Below, one piece after another: positions 9,151 through 17,642 of a stretch of DNA of 64,000 nt. The stretch is from NCBI RefSeq assembly GCF_965227735.1, contig NZ_OZ245776.1, positions 6,386,001 to 6,450,000 of the forward strand, in the 5' to 3' direction. Position numbers and translations under genes: made by a program. This DNA comes from Larkinella sp965227735 (GTDB taxonomy: Bacteria; Bacteroidota; Bacteroidia; Cytophagales; Spirosomataceae). Position 1 is the first letter of the stretch; every line of letters begins with the position of its first letter. Under the pieces are notes generated by a model. The model was not told the origin of the DNA, searched no databases, and saw nothing but the letters and a program-made list of their open reading frames with translations.

Positions 9151-9158
9151 TACTTTTG
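9151..9158 (+). promoter_or_regulatory. Bacteroidetes -7 promoter box (TACTTTTG)
   Basis: TACTTTTG matches TAnnTTTG exactly, with a TTG at 9127-9129 placed 21 bases upstream as a possible -33 element. It lies 29 bases before the ATG of the small conserved protein at 9188. Confidence 0.6.
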
Positions 9159-9187
9159 TGTGTTCGTGATTTTACCGATCCCATGCC

Positions 9188-9508
9188 ATGAAAATCAGCC
9201 CGCCACAAGTTGGCCGATACTATTACGTCGGAAATGAACCGACGCTGTTTACTGAAAAATTGTTGCAGGAAATCCTGCCGCACCACCGTCCCCAGCCCAT
9301 TCGGTTGACCAAGCAATGGTTGACCTCATTCGGCTTTCGTCCCGATGCCGCCCGTCACTTCTGGTATTTTCAGGATCTGAAATTAGTCCCCGGTCTCAAT
9401 TGCTGGCTGTGCGTCAGCAGCCGTCGGTATCTGCACTATGTTCACGAATTGCAGGAATGTTTTGCCGACATTTACCAGACCGAACTACCCCTGGAAACGC
9501 AGTCGTAG
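9188..9508 (+). CDS. Small conserved hypothetical protein
   Basis: A 106-residue soluble protein without signal peptide or membrane segment. It has the layout I recall from a common small Bacteroidetes family: an N-terminal stretch on position or order, a central IRLTKQWLTSFGFRPD segment, then a C-terminal YVHELQECFADIYQTEL motif (family pattern YVHQLQNLYFALTGEEL). No function is established as far as I know. It has its own well-formed promoter and stands alone between the hydroxyproline operon and the signalling block. The call rests on the motif layout and the promoter. Confidence 0.7.
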   Translation: MKISPPQVGRYYYVGNEPTLFTEKLLQEILPHHRPQPIRLTKQWLTSFGFRPDAARHFWYFQDLKLVPGLNCWLCVSSRRYLHYVHELQECFADIYQTELPLETQS

Positions 9509-9935
9509 TGAGTACAATTCCTTACAGTTTAGCTACCTGCTGCTGGCTGACCCGCATACACGAAATAAATTAAATAAGTCCTTAAATTTTGTATCGAAAT
9601 TAGCACGATATTTGTGTTGTGATTGTCTGACAATTACAGATTGTTCTGATTGATTTCCCCTCTTTTTTTTCGTTCGGATTCTGCTTTAAACCGCTGGTGC
9701 TGTTTTAGGAATAACCATGCCTTCCCAGACAGAATTTACTGCATCGGACTCGTAGAACGTGGCTAAGAAAGCCCGGCCGGTTTGGGAAAGTAGGATTAAT
9801 CAGAAAAAATTTCACCGTTATTGATCCGGAAGTTACCATTTAGTATACTATTTGTAGGGAAAACTACTTACGCATTCGATTCTTGAAAGGAATCGTATCG
9901 GCTGACCCATCTAACTTTTTTACTGTCACACAAGA
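9509..9935. other. Gene-free 427-bp leader region upstream of the signalling operon
   Basis: No convincing gene. It contains the palindrome ATTGTCTGACAAT at 9622-9634 (listed separately) and an AT-rich stretch with TATACTATTTG near 9843-9854 that is one base off the TAnnTTTG spacing. A long leader or regulatory region for the FIST-kinase operon is likely. Confidence 0.4.
9622..9634. promoter_or_regulatory. Candidate operator, palindrome ATTGTC-T-GACAAT
   Basis: Perfect 13-base palindrome in the gap before the FIST gene. Near copies occur at 13169-13181, 31842-31856 and 39652-39665, all in gaps next to signalling or polysaccharide genes. The binding protein is unknown. Confidence 0.4.
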
Positions 9936-11075
9936 ATGAAACTGAATCAATCTGTTTTTGAAAACCAGGCGTGGTCATCTTTGTCGGAAACGCCGGGTTT
10001 TGTGGCTGATAATGCCCAATTAGTTTTGGCATTTGGTGAACGGTTTTTATTGGAAAAATTAAATGTCTACGACCAGCTCCGGGAACGCTATCCGGCGGCC
10101 GATATCGTGATCAATTCCACGGCTGGCGAAATTTACCTCGACAAAGTTCATGATGGATCGGTCATCGCAACCGCCATCGAATTTGAAAAAACGCGGGTTC
10201 GAACGGTGCAGATCGATATTCATAAACACACGGAAAGTTACCAGGCAGGGGAGAAAATTGCCCGGGAACTGGACGAACCCGATCTGGCGGCTATTTTTCT
10301 GATATCGGATGGGAGTTGGGTGAATGGCAGCGATCTGACCGAAGCACTCAATCAATTGCTGAAACGACACATTCCCATTTCGGGGGGGCTGGCGGGTGAT
10401 GCCGCCCGGTTTGAACGGACGCTGGTGGGCCTGAACCAAAACCCGGCTGCGGGTAAAATTGTCGGCATCGGTTTTTACGGAACCGAACTGAAAATCGGGC
10501 ATGGATCGATGGGCGGCTGGGATGTGTTCGGGCCGGAACGCGAAGTGACCAAAGCGACCTACAATGTGTTGTACCAGATCGATGGCAAACACGCGCTGGA
10601 TTTATACAAGGAGTATTTGGGAAAATATGCCGAAAGCCTGCCCTCGGCGGCCCTGCTTTTCCCGTTGTCTATTCGGGCTTCGGCTGGTTCGGAGCCGCTG
10701 GTGCGTACCATTCTGGCCATCGACGAAGAAGCCAAAAGCATGACGTTTGCGGGAGAGATGCCCGAAAAAGCCCTCGTACGGTTTATGACGGCGAATTTTG
10801 ACCGGCTCATCGACGCGTCGGCGGAGGCTGCACACACCTCCCTGACTCAGCTCAACTTTGCGCCCGAACTGGCGATTCTGATTAGCTGTGTGGGACGGAA
10901 GCTGGTGTTGGGGCAGCGAACCGACGAGGAAGTGGAAGCCGCCCGCGAAGTGTTTGGAAATGATGCGGTGATGACGGGTTTTTATTCCTACGGTGAAATC
11001 TCTCCCTTGCAGTCCACTACCCGCTGCGAACTACACAACCAAACGATGACCGTGACGGTCTTTTCCGAAAACTGA
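9936..11075 (+). CDS. FIST domain sensor protein
   Basis: A 379-residue soluble protein made of FIST_N (roughly 25-220) and FIST_C (roughly 225-370) domains. FIST proteins are predicted intracellular ligand sensors, possibly for amino acids or other small molecules, usually encoded with or fused to signalling modules. Diagnostic segments include ISGGLAGDAARFERT in the N-terminal domain and the C-terminal MTGFYSYGEISP, the FIST_C hallmark. No transmembrane segment is seen. It starts an operon with a hybrid histidine kinase 4 bp downstream, so the likely role is to present a cytoplasmic signal to that kinase, which itself has no obvious sensor domain. Confidence 0.9.
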   Translation: MKLNQSVFENQAWSSLSETPGFVADNAQLVLAFGERFLLEKLNVYDQLRERYPAADIVINSTAGEIYLDKVHDGSVIATAIEFEKTRVRTVQIDIHKHTESYQAGEKIARELDEPDLAAIFLISDGSWVNGSDLTEALNQLLKRHIPISGGLAGDAARFERTLVGLNQNPAAGKIVGIGFYGTELKIGHGSMGGWDVFGPEREVTKATYNVLYQIDGKHALDLYKEYLGKYAESLPSAALLFPLSIRASAGSEPLVRTILAIDEEAKSMTFAGEMPEKALVRFMTANFDRLIDASAEAAHTSLTQLNFAPELAILISCVGRKLVLGQRTDEEVEAAREVFGNDAVMTGFYSYGEISPLQSTTRCELHNQTMTVTVFSEN

Positions 11076-11079
11076 CGCT

Positions 11080-12603
11080 ATGGACACGACGAATTTCCAT
11101 AAACTGCTGGCCCGACAAATTAATAAACACCTGACGGAAGAGTGTCTGCAGCATGAGCGGTTTCAGCAGTTTGTAAAAGCAGTCAATGAATCGTATCTAA
11201 ACTTTGACCGTGATAAGGAGTTGTTCGAGCATTCGTTGTTTCTCAACGAGCGGGAGTATGCCACGATCAATCAGAAACTTAAGGAAGAAATCAGCCAGCG
11301 CCGGCAGTCGGAAGAAAAACTGATCGAAGCCATCAAGTCGATGGAAATTCCGGAAGGGGATGAAATGCCGGAATTTGGCCCCGAAAATCTGGTTTCACTG
11401 GTCGATTTTCTGCAGAAACAGATTGAACACCGCAAGCAAATCGAGCTTGAACTGCGGTCGGCGAAAGAAGTTGCAGAGAATGCCACCCTGGCAAAATCGG
11501 AGTTTCTGTCGATGATGAGTCACGAAATCCGGACACCGCTCAATGGCATTGTCGGGATGACGTACCTGATGAGCCAGGAGGAAGTGCCGCCCGCCCTGGC
11601 CGAAAACCTCAAAACGCTGCAATTTTCGATTGAACACCTGCACGCGCTCATCAACGACATCCTGGACTTCAGTAAGATCGAAGCCGGAAAAGTGGAACTC
11701 GAAGAAACCAATTTTGACTTTAAACACTTGGTTTCCAATATCAAACGCGCCCACCAGTTCAAAGCCGAGGAAAACGGAACCCGCATCAAACTGATGGTGG
11801 ACGACGACATTCCGGATTCGCTGATGGGGGATTCGCTGCGGATTGGGCAGGTATTGTCTAATCTGGTTTCCAACGCCATCAAGTTCACCAAAAAAGGCAC
11901 GATAACCATCGAACTGTCGCTGCTTCAGAAAGACGACGAAGTGGCTTCCATCTATGTTTCGGTGCAGGATACCGGGATCGGGATTGCGCCCGAAAAACAG
12001 CAGGCCATTTTTGAGATGTTTACGCAGGCCAATTCGGCCACAACCCGGCAATTTGGCGGAACCGGACTGGGTCTGGTCATTACCCGCCGATTGCTCGAAC
12101 TGCACGATAGCAAGATCGAAGTGGAAAGCGAGGAAGGAAAAGGGGCGAAGTTTCATTTTACCCTCGATTTGCGCATCAGCTCCGCGGTGAAACAGACCTA
12201 CGTTCTGCCCGATGCCATCAACGACCAGACCCTGAAAGGCGTCCGGGTGTTGCTGGTGGAAGACTATCCGGTCAACGTGAAAGTTGCGCTCAAATTCCTG
12301 AGCCGCTGGGGTGTTTTGGTGGATGTGGCCGAGAATGGACAGATCGGCGTCGAAAAATTTCTGGCGGGTTCCTACGATCTCATTCTGATGGACCTCCAGA
12401 TGCCCGTCATGGACGGTTACACCTCGACGCAGCACATCCGGGAGACCGACGCCAAAATTCCGGTTATCGCCCTGACCGCTTCGGCCACATATAGCAACCG
12501 CGACCGCGCCATTCATGCGGGCATCAACGATTACGTGACCAAACCGTTCAATCCCAACGATTTGTTTCAGAAAATTGCCAAGTATTGCCAGCGGCTCAAC
12601 TAA
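11080..12603 (+). CDS. Hybrid histidine kinase with C-terminal receiver
   Basis: Soluble sensor kinase of 507 residues. Layout: helical/coiled-coil input region (1-135, rich in E, K and Q), HisKA with phospho-acceptor His148 in MMSHEIRTPLNGI, HATPase with N-box NLVSNAIKFT (Asn265), G1 QDTGIGI and G2 FGGTGLGLVITRR, then a receiver (about 388-502) with Asp438 in LILMDLQMPVMDG and a KPFNP lysine. It has no PAS, GAF or membrane segment, so its signal probably comes through a partner, most likely the FIST protein encoded 4 bp upstream. The downstream Hpt protein provides the next step of a phosphorelay. Confidence 0.95.
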   Translation: MDTTNFHKLLARQINKHLTEECLQHERFQQFVKAVNESYLNFDRDKELFEHSLFLNEREYATINQKLKEEISQRRQSEEKLIEAIKSMEIPEGDEMPEFGPENLVSLVDFLQKQIEHRKQIELELRSAKEVAENATLAKSEFLSMMSHEIRTPLNGIVGMTYLMSQEEVPPALAENLKTLQFSIEHLHALINDILDFSKIEAGKVELEETNFDFKHLVSNIKRAHQFKAEENGTRIKLMVDDDIPDSLMGDSLRIGQVLSNLVSNAIKFTKKGTITIELSLLQKDDEVASIYVSVQDTGIGIAPEKQQAIFEMFTQANSATTRQFGGTGLGLVITRRLLELHDSKIEVESEEGKGAKFHFTLDLRISSAVKQTYVLPDAINDQTLKGVRVLLVEDYPVNVKVALKFLSRWGVLVDVAENGQIGVEKFLAGSYDLILMDLQMPVMDGYTSTQHIRETDAKIPVIALTASATYSNRDRAIHAGINDYVTKPFNPNDLFQKIAKYCQRLN

Positions 12604-12653
12604 AAAATACCAGGAAAACCGGCTCCATCGTAACGCATCCTATTTTGGTAGAT

Positions 12654-13028
12654 ATGACCCATTCCGCCGACAAAGGCATTGATCAACTCGACCGCGCCCG
12701 TCTGTTGCAACTATATGAAGACGACACCGAAACCCTGATTTCAACGATTGAAATGTTTCTGGATGAAGTTGTTCCGGCTTTTCAGGTGTTGGAAAGCCGG
12801 ATCGAATCGCAGGATTGGACGGGCGTTTGTGGAATGACCCACCAGTTGAGGCCCTGGCTGGGCATGGTAGGACTCACCCGTCTGGAACAGCAATTAGAGA
12901 CGATAGAACATCTGGCAAAAGAAAAACCGGATTATGAAATGATCCAGAATACCTATCGTAACTTCACTGCAAATCTGGAGCATATGCAGCCGGTATTGAA
13001 AACAGAATTGCAGCAATTAACACAATAA
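12654..13028 (+). CDS. Histidine phosphotransfer (Hpt) protein
   Basis: A 124-residue all-helical protein fitting the Hpt fold, with the phosphorylatable histidine in MTHQLRPWLGMVGL (His63), matching the H-x-L-(K/R)-x-x-x-x-x-x-G Hpt pattern. It should carry phosphate from the receiver of the upstream hybrid kinase to a response regulator. The start at ATG 12654 is 50 bp after the kinase stop; an in-frame start at 12585 would overlap the kinase gene and add residues with no Hpt similarity. Sequence around the site is less conserved than in classical Hpt proteins (RPW where KG-S is usual), so the call is strong but not absolute. Confidence 0.82.
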   Translation: MTHSADKGIDQLDRARLLQLYEDDTETLISTIEMFLDEVVPAFQVLESRIESQDWTGVCGMTHQLRPWLGMVGLTRLEQQLETIEHLAKEKPDYEMIQNTYRNFTANLEHMQPVLKTELQQLTQ

Positions 13029-13041
13029 GGAGGATAATAGA

Positions 13042-13122
13042 ATGACTTGTTCATATGCTATTAGCGATCAAGTCAAGATGCAGGTACTCAGACTTAGAAA
13101 TATTAAAATTCCATTAAAATAA
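13042..13122 (+). CDS. Possible 26-residue small ORF behind a strong ribosome-binding site
   Basis: Directly after the Hpt stop there is a textbook AAGGAGG at 13027-13033 with 8 bases to an ATG at 13042, opening a 26-residue frame (MTCSYAISDQVKMQVLRLRN and six further residues). Strong Shine-Dalgarno sites are unusual in Bacteroidetes, which is why it is noted. The peptide has no recognisable motif and the frame could be chance. Confidence 0.2.
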   Translation: MTCSYAISDQVKMQVLRLRNIKIPLK

Positions 13123-13343
13123 TGTTCCTATCTCCATAAGAACTAATTCTTCTTCCTTTAGCCTCTTATTTGTCAGACAAAATTTAACGCAATTTTGATT
13201 TGTAGTATGGTTTTTGTTACTACTTCGTATTGTTAGTATACGGTGATGAGTCGTGATGCTTTTAATGGTTAATTTTGTTAAATTTGAATAACTACCTGTT
13301 GCAGACTTATTCATAGTTTGCAGTTACGATTTGTAGACAATTT
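13123..13343. promoter_or_regulatory. Regulatory gap upstream of the stand-alone receiver gene
   Basis: An AT-rich non-coding stretch between the Hpt region and the receiver gene. It holds the palindrome listed at 13169-13181. A TTTG at 13317-13320 and TACGATTTG at 13325-13333 (one base longer than the TAnnTTTG spacing) may form the promoter; this is weak. Confidence 0.35.
13169..13181. promoter_or_regulatory. Candidate operator, palindrome TTTGTC-A-GACAAA
   Basis: Perfect 13-base palindrome 162 bases before the receiver gene at 13344. It is one of four similar sites found in gaps of the signalling/polysaccharide region. Confidence 0.4.
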
Positions 13344-13766
13344 ATGGAAAACCAATACCATGTTCTGGTTGTAGAAGACGATACGTACATCCGTAAAGTT
13401 CTTCGTCATACATTGAAAGCTGAGTTTGAGGTCACGACGCTGAATAATGGGATTGAAGCGATGGACTGGCTGGAAGCGGGGAATCCGGTCGACATCATCA
13501 TCACCGACCTGCAGATGCCGTATTTGAGCGGGCAGGACCTGATTCGGACTATTCGGGCGAGCTCATTGCTGACGCAGGTGCCCATCATCGTGTTGTCGAC
13601 CTTCACCGATAGCGCGACCAAAATCGCCTGTCTGGAGCAGGGGGCCGATGACTACATGATCAAACCCTTCAATCCGCTGGAAGTTAAGGCGAAAATAAAC
13701 GCGATTCTGCGCCGAAGGGGCAGTCCGCAACCGTCATCCGCATCTGGAAATAAACCGACTTTCTGA
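13344..13766 (+). CDS. Stand-alone receiver-domain response regulator
   Basis: A 140-residue single receiver domain with no output domain. All active-site residues are present: acidic cluster Glu11-Asp12-Asp13, phospho-acceptor Asp55 in IIITDLQMPYLSG, Ser85 in IIVLSTF and Lys107 in DDYMIKPFNPLE. CheY-like proteins of this kind act by protein-protein contact. It lies between the kinase/Hpt genes and the receiver-fused sugar transferase (24 bp upstream of the latter), so it is a natural acceptor of the phosphorelay and a possible modulator of polysaccharide initiation. A close paralogue lies at the other end of the locus (38994). Confidence 0.92.
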   Translation: MENQYHVLVVEDDTYIRKVLRHTLKAEFEVTTLNNGIEAMDWLEAGNPVDIIITDLQMPYLSGQDLIRTIRASSLLTQVPIIVLSTFTDSATKIACLEQGADDYMIKPFNPLEVKAKINAILRRRGSPQPSSASGNKPTF

Positions 13767-13789
13767 TTCTTTTCTAGCCCTCCATTGGT

Positions 13790-14959
13790 ATGCTGACGGT
13801 TTTAGCGAACGGAACAACATTTCGGGTTTTATACGTCGAGGACGACCCTCAGATGGCCGCGGATTTTAGCCAGGCATTTGGTGAAACCGCATCCATCACG
13901 GTGGTAACCAGCCTGGAGCAGGCTCTTTTTTTTCTGGAGGCCGAACCGGCCGTCGATCTGGTGGTATACAACGACCGGCTGAACAGCACCTCGTTCCTGA
14001 ACGCCATTCGGGCCAACCCGCGTTCCGGAAAACTCTCTACCATTCTGCTGACGGGCGATTCTCCCATTGACCTGACGGTTGAACCGTTCCGGGGGCGCGT
14101 CATCGATGTCTATCACTACGGGTATTCCGAAGCCGCTTTTCAGACCCGGTTGTCGTACCTGGTTCGGAAAAAACAATACGCCGAAACCGGCGGAAATGCC
14201 CACAAGCCGGTTCCGGTTCGGATGCCAATTGGCAAACGGATTTTTGACATTGTGCTGTCGTTTTTCCTCCTGTTGATGATTTCGCCCCTGCTGCTGGTGG
14301 TCGCCATTCTGGTAAAACTCGATTCCAAAGGCCCCATTTTCTACGGTTCCAAGCGGGTTGGGATGGGGTATAAGGTGTTCAACATGTATAAGTTCCGAAC
14401 CATGCGCACGGATGCCGACCAGATGCTGGCGAGCATGGCTTCCAAGAATATGTACAATGTCGCGAAAGTGGAGGAGGCAACGGATCAGCTTTGTGACACC
14501 TGCCAACTGGCCGGAACCGGGTGCCAGCAGCCGCTTTTTCTGGACGATAAACAGGTTTGCGAAAAAGTCCATTTCCGGGCTGAAAAGGCCAAGGCCATGT
14601 TTTCGAAGTTCAAGGAAGACCCCCGCGTGACGCGGCTCGGCAAGGTGCTGCGCAACACGAGCATCGACGAACTGCCCCAGTTTTACAACATTCTCCGGGG
14701 GGATATGTCGTTTGTCGGCAACCGGCCACTACCGCCCTATGAAGCCGAAAAGCTGACGGCTGCGGGCTATGCCCGGCGGTTTGCGGCTCCGGCCGGATTA
14801 ACGGGACTCTGGCAGGTGACCAAGCGCGGAGGAGCGGCTGTTTCGGACCAGGAACGCATCCAGCTCGACGTGCTTTACGCCAAAAAATACTCGTTCAAAA
14901 CGGATCTGATGATTGTAATTCGAACCCTGAAGGCAGTATGGCAAAAGGAGAACGTGTAG
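13790..14959 (+). CDS. Pseudo-receiver fused to polysaccharide-initiating sugar-phosphate transferase
   Basis: A 389-residue fusion. Residues 10-127 resemble a receiver domain: the acidic cluster Glu17-Asp18-Asp19 remains, but the phospho-acceptor position is Asn61 (VVYNDR) and the conserved Lys-Pro is replaced near residue 110 (YHYGYS), so normal phosphorylation is unlikely. From about 145 it is a bacterial sugar transferase (undecaprenyl-phosphate glycosyl-1-phosphate transferase): one hydrophobic segment (150-176), KFRTM, the SIDELPQFYNILRGDMSFVG signature and GLTGLWQVT. Between these motifs lies an insert with four cysteines (235, 238, 245, 257; CX2CX6CX11C) that could bind metal. It should start lipid-linked repeat-unit assembly at the inner membrane. 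It overlaps the next glycosyltransferase by 22 bp. Confidence 0.9.
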   Translation: MLTVLANGTTFRVLYVEDDPQMAADFSQAFGETASITVVTSLEQALFFLEAEPAVDLVVYNDRLNSTSFLNAIRANPRSGKLSTILLTGDSPIDLTVEPFRGRVIDVYHYGYSEAAFQTRLSYLVRKKQYAETGGNAHKPVPVRMPIGKRIFDIVLSFFLLLMISPLLLVVAILVKLDSKGPIFYGSKRVGMGYKVFNMYKFRTMRTDADQMLASMASKNMYNVAKVEEATDQLCDTCQLAGTGCQQPLFLDDKQVCEKVHFRAEKAKAMFSKFKEDPRVTRLGKVLRNTSIDELPQFYNILRGDMSFVGNRPLPPYEAEKLTAAGYARRFAAPAGLTGLWQVTKRGGAAVSDQERIQLDVLYAKKYSFKTDLMIVIRTLKAVWQKENV

Positions 14960-15891
14960 AAAGCGTGCCGCTGATTTCGCTGATTACGATCAATTACAAC
15001 CAGGCCGCGGTGACCTGCGAACTGTTGGAATCGACCCGGCGGCTGAAATACCCCCGGTTTGAAATTATCGTGGTGGACAACGCATCCGTTGAAGATCCCA
15101 CCGAACGCATCCGGCAGGGGAATTATCCGAACGTGAAAGTCGTTGTCAGCCCCGAAAACCTCGGTTTTTCGGGCGGAAATAATCTCGGGATGCAACACGC
15201 CAAAGGCGATTATTTTTTTTTCCTGAACAACGACACGGAGGTAACGCCTGACTTGCTGGACCAGTTGCTGGCACCCTTCGAATCCGACCCGAGGATTGGC
15301 ATTACCTGCCCCAAAATCCGGTTTTACGACCATCCGACGATCATTCAATATGCTGGCTACTACCCGCTAAACTGCTACACCGGCCGAACCTGGTCCATTG
15401 GGCTGGGCGAAACCGACCGTGGGCAACACGACCAGTCCGGGCGGACGGCTTTTGCCCACGGTGCCGCCATGATGGTGAGCCGCCGGGCGGTGGAGGAAGG
15501 GGGCGCGATGGACGAATCGTTCTTTCTGTATTATGAAGAACTGGACTGGTCGATGCAGATTCAGCGGGCCGGTTTTCAAATTTACTACCAGGCTTCGGCC
15601 CTGATTTACCACAAGGAGTCGATTAGCGTCGGCAAAACCAATCCGCTGAAGGTATATTACCACACGCGAAACCGGCTGTTGTTCATGCGGAGAAACGTGA
15701 GCGGTTTTCCCCTGTTTTTTTTCTGTGTCTACTATTTCAGCTTTGCCCTCACCAAGGCGGCTTTTCTCTACGCCATCAGGCGGCAGAAAAGCTATCTCAT
15801 TGCGCTGAAAAACGCGGTTCTCTGGCATTTCAGCAATAAAATTCACCAACCAGCCAAAGACGTTCTGCCGCGTGTGGTGGCGACTACTTAA
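14938..15891 (+). CDS. GT2 glycosyltransferase (rhamnosyltransferase-like)
   Basis: Family 2 glycosyltransferase of 317 residues, GT-A fold. Motifs: LITINYNQAAVTCELLES at the N-terminus, VVDNAS for nucleotide binding, NNDTEVTP as the DxD-type metal site, and FLYYEELDWSMQIQRAGF before the C-terminal region, an arrangement typical of WbbL/RfbF-like rhamnosyltransferases. A hydrophobic segment near 255-285 suggests membrane association. The gene starts inside the end of the sugar transferase gene and is followed by another glycosyltransferase after 9 bp, so it very likely adds a sugar to the lipid-linked precursor made by the upstream enzyme. Donor sugar is not determined. Confidence 0.88.
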   Translation: MAKGERVESVPLISLITINYNQAAVTCELLESTRRLKYPRFEIIVVDNASVEDPTERIRQGNYPNVKVVVSPENLGFSGGNNLGMQHAKGDYFFFLNNDTEVTPDLLDQLLAPFESDPRIGITCPKIRFYDHPTIIQYAGYYPLNCYTGRTWSIGLGETDRGQHDQSGRTAFAHGAAMMVSRRAVEEGGAMDESFFLYYEELDWSMQIQRAGFQIYYQASALIYHKESISVGKTNPLKVYYHTRNRLLFMRRNVSGFPLFFFCVYYFSFALTKAAFLYAIRRQKSYLIALKNAVLWHFSNKIHQPAKDVLPRVVATT

Positions 15892-15900
15892 CGAATCACT

Positions 15901-17109
15901 ATGGAAATTTTTCTGGTTGTCTGCGCAGGACTCGTGGTCTATACCTACGTCGGATACGGTGTGCTGGTGTGGCTGTTGGTGAAAATCCGGGGGCGTCGGC
16001 CCGCGTTGAAAACCGATACGGTTTTTGCGCCCGATGTCACGCTGATTGTGCCGGCCTACAACGAATTGTCGTGTTTGCCCGACAAGGTGGCGAACTCCTT
16101 TGCGCAGCATTACCCCGCCGATAAGCTTCATTTTCTGTTCGTTACGGAAGGATCGACCGACGGTTCGGCAGACTTTCTGCGTTCGAAATACGGCAACCGG
16201 GTGGCGATTATGGAAGGCACCGAACGCCGGGGTAAGGTGGCCGCCATGAACCGCGCCATGTTGCAGGTGAAAACCCCGCTGGCCATTTTTACGGACGCCA
16301 ACACCATTCTGAACCCGGAGGCCGTACAAAACCTGGTCCGCCATTTTCGGGACCCGAAGGTGGGCGCGGTGGCGGGTGAAAAGCGGATTTTGACCAACGA
16401 CAGCGAGTCGGCGGCTGGTTCGGGCGAAGGGCTTTACTGGAAATACGAATCGTTCTTGAAGCGCCTGGACTCCGATTTGCACACCATCGTCGGTGCCGCC
16501 GGGGAGTTGTTTGCGGTGCGGACGGACTTGTATGAACCGGTTGAAACCGACACGATTCTGGATGATTTTATCATTTCGCTCCGAATTGCCGGACAGGGCT
16601 ACCGTGTTGCCTATGAGCCGGATGCCTATGCGATGGAACGCCCGTCGTTTTCGATTGTGGATGAGCAGAAACGAAAAATCCGGATTGCAGCCGGCGGTTT
16701 TCAGTCCATCGTCCGGCTGACCTATCTGCTGAATATTTTTCGCTACGGCTGGCTGACGTTCGAGTATGTGTCGCACCGGGCGATGCGCTGGGCCGTGGCA
16801 CCTCTGTGTTTGCCCCTGATTTTCCTGTCTAATGCCTGGCTGGCAGTTCGGGAGCTGGTGACTGCGCCGTCGGGCCAGTATGGCTGGACGGTTTTGTTCG
16901 TGCTTCAATGTATTTTCTATGCCGCTGCCTGGGTCGGTTACCGGCTCGAAAAGAAGAATTTACGCTGGAAACTGCTCTTTGTTCCCTTCTATTTCACTTT
17001 CATGAATGTCTGTGCGCTGGCCGGTTTAGTCCGGTATGTAAAAGGTAACCAATCAGGTACCTGGGAGAAAGTACGCCGGGCGGGCGAAGTCGAACTTAAA
17101 AATTCGTAG
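15901..17109 (+). CDS. Membrane GT2 glycosyltransferase (cellulose-synthase-like)
   Basis: A 402-residue processive-type family 2 enzyme. An N-terminal membrane helix (3-28) is followed by the GT-A catalytic domain (VTLIVPAYNE, IFTDANTIL as the DxD-type site, ILDDFIISLRI as the ED-type region, then EQKRKIRIAAGG in place of QxxRW) and three C-terminal membrane helices (about 300-320, 330-350, 358-378). The usual DDGSTDGS appears as TEGSTDGS, a mild departure. It is the last gene of the plus-strand run of three polysaccharide genes and probably extends the chain at the inner membrane. Confidence 0.88.
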   Translation: MEIFLVVCAGLVVYTYVGYGVLVWLLVKIRGRRPALKTDTVFAPDVTLIVPAYNELSCLPDKVANSFAQHYPADKLHFLFVTEGSTDGSADFLRSKYGNRVAIMEGTERRGKVAAMNRAMLQVKTPLAIFTDANTILNPEAVQNLVRHFRDPKVGAVAGEKRILTNDSESAAGSGEGLYWKYESFLKRLDSDLHTIVGAAGELFAVRTDLYEPVETDTILDDFIISLRIAGQGYRVAYEPDAYAMERPSFSIVDEQKRKIRIAAGGFQSIVRLTYLLNIFRYGWLTFEYVSHRAMRWAVAPLCLPLIFLSNAWLAVRELVTAPSGQYGWTVLFVLQCIFYAAAWVGYRLEKKNLRWKLLFVPFYFTFMNVCALAGLVRYVKGNQSGTWEKVRRAGEVELKNS

Positions 17110-17642
17110 CAGACCGTCAGTATACTGAACCATTTTCACTTCGAAGTAAAGATCAAACAAACAAGCATTTATTAGTAAAGTTGTTTGTTAAAGCATCTAT
17201 TGTTTTCCTTCTCATTTAAACTTCTTTTTATTCCCTTAAACAGGTCATACGGCCAACCTATAAAAGCGCCTGTTTAAGTCACCGGAAAGTTGACAAAAAA
17301 TTTTGCAAGTAATTAACCTACACTGCAACTATTTTTAATGCCATAGCTTCTTGAGGGATTTTTGAGCAATACGTAAAATAAGTTGTGAAAAAAAAAGAAA
17401 TAAGTATTGCAAAAATATTTTCTCATTTTATCGGCCTGGTAAGACTAGTTTTTTAATAAAAAGGACCCTTTAATAGAATGTACTCCTGTTTTTTGCAAAA
17501 AAATTTTCATAATTTTTATTATAAAAAATAATATTACTGAAAGAAAAATATACAATAACTGGTATATAAATTGATAAATTACTGATTGAATGCAGGTAAA
17601 ATTTCGGTCACTAATTAATTGCAAACTTGATGCTTCACAACT
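17110..17642. other. AT-rich 533-bp intergenic region before the secreted hydrolase
   Basis: No open reading frame of note and no RNA gene recognised. The stretch from 17340 to 17600 is very AT-rich with long A and T runs. It presumably holds the promoter of the glycoside hydrolase gene, but no clean TAnnTTTG box was found. Confidence 0.4.
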
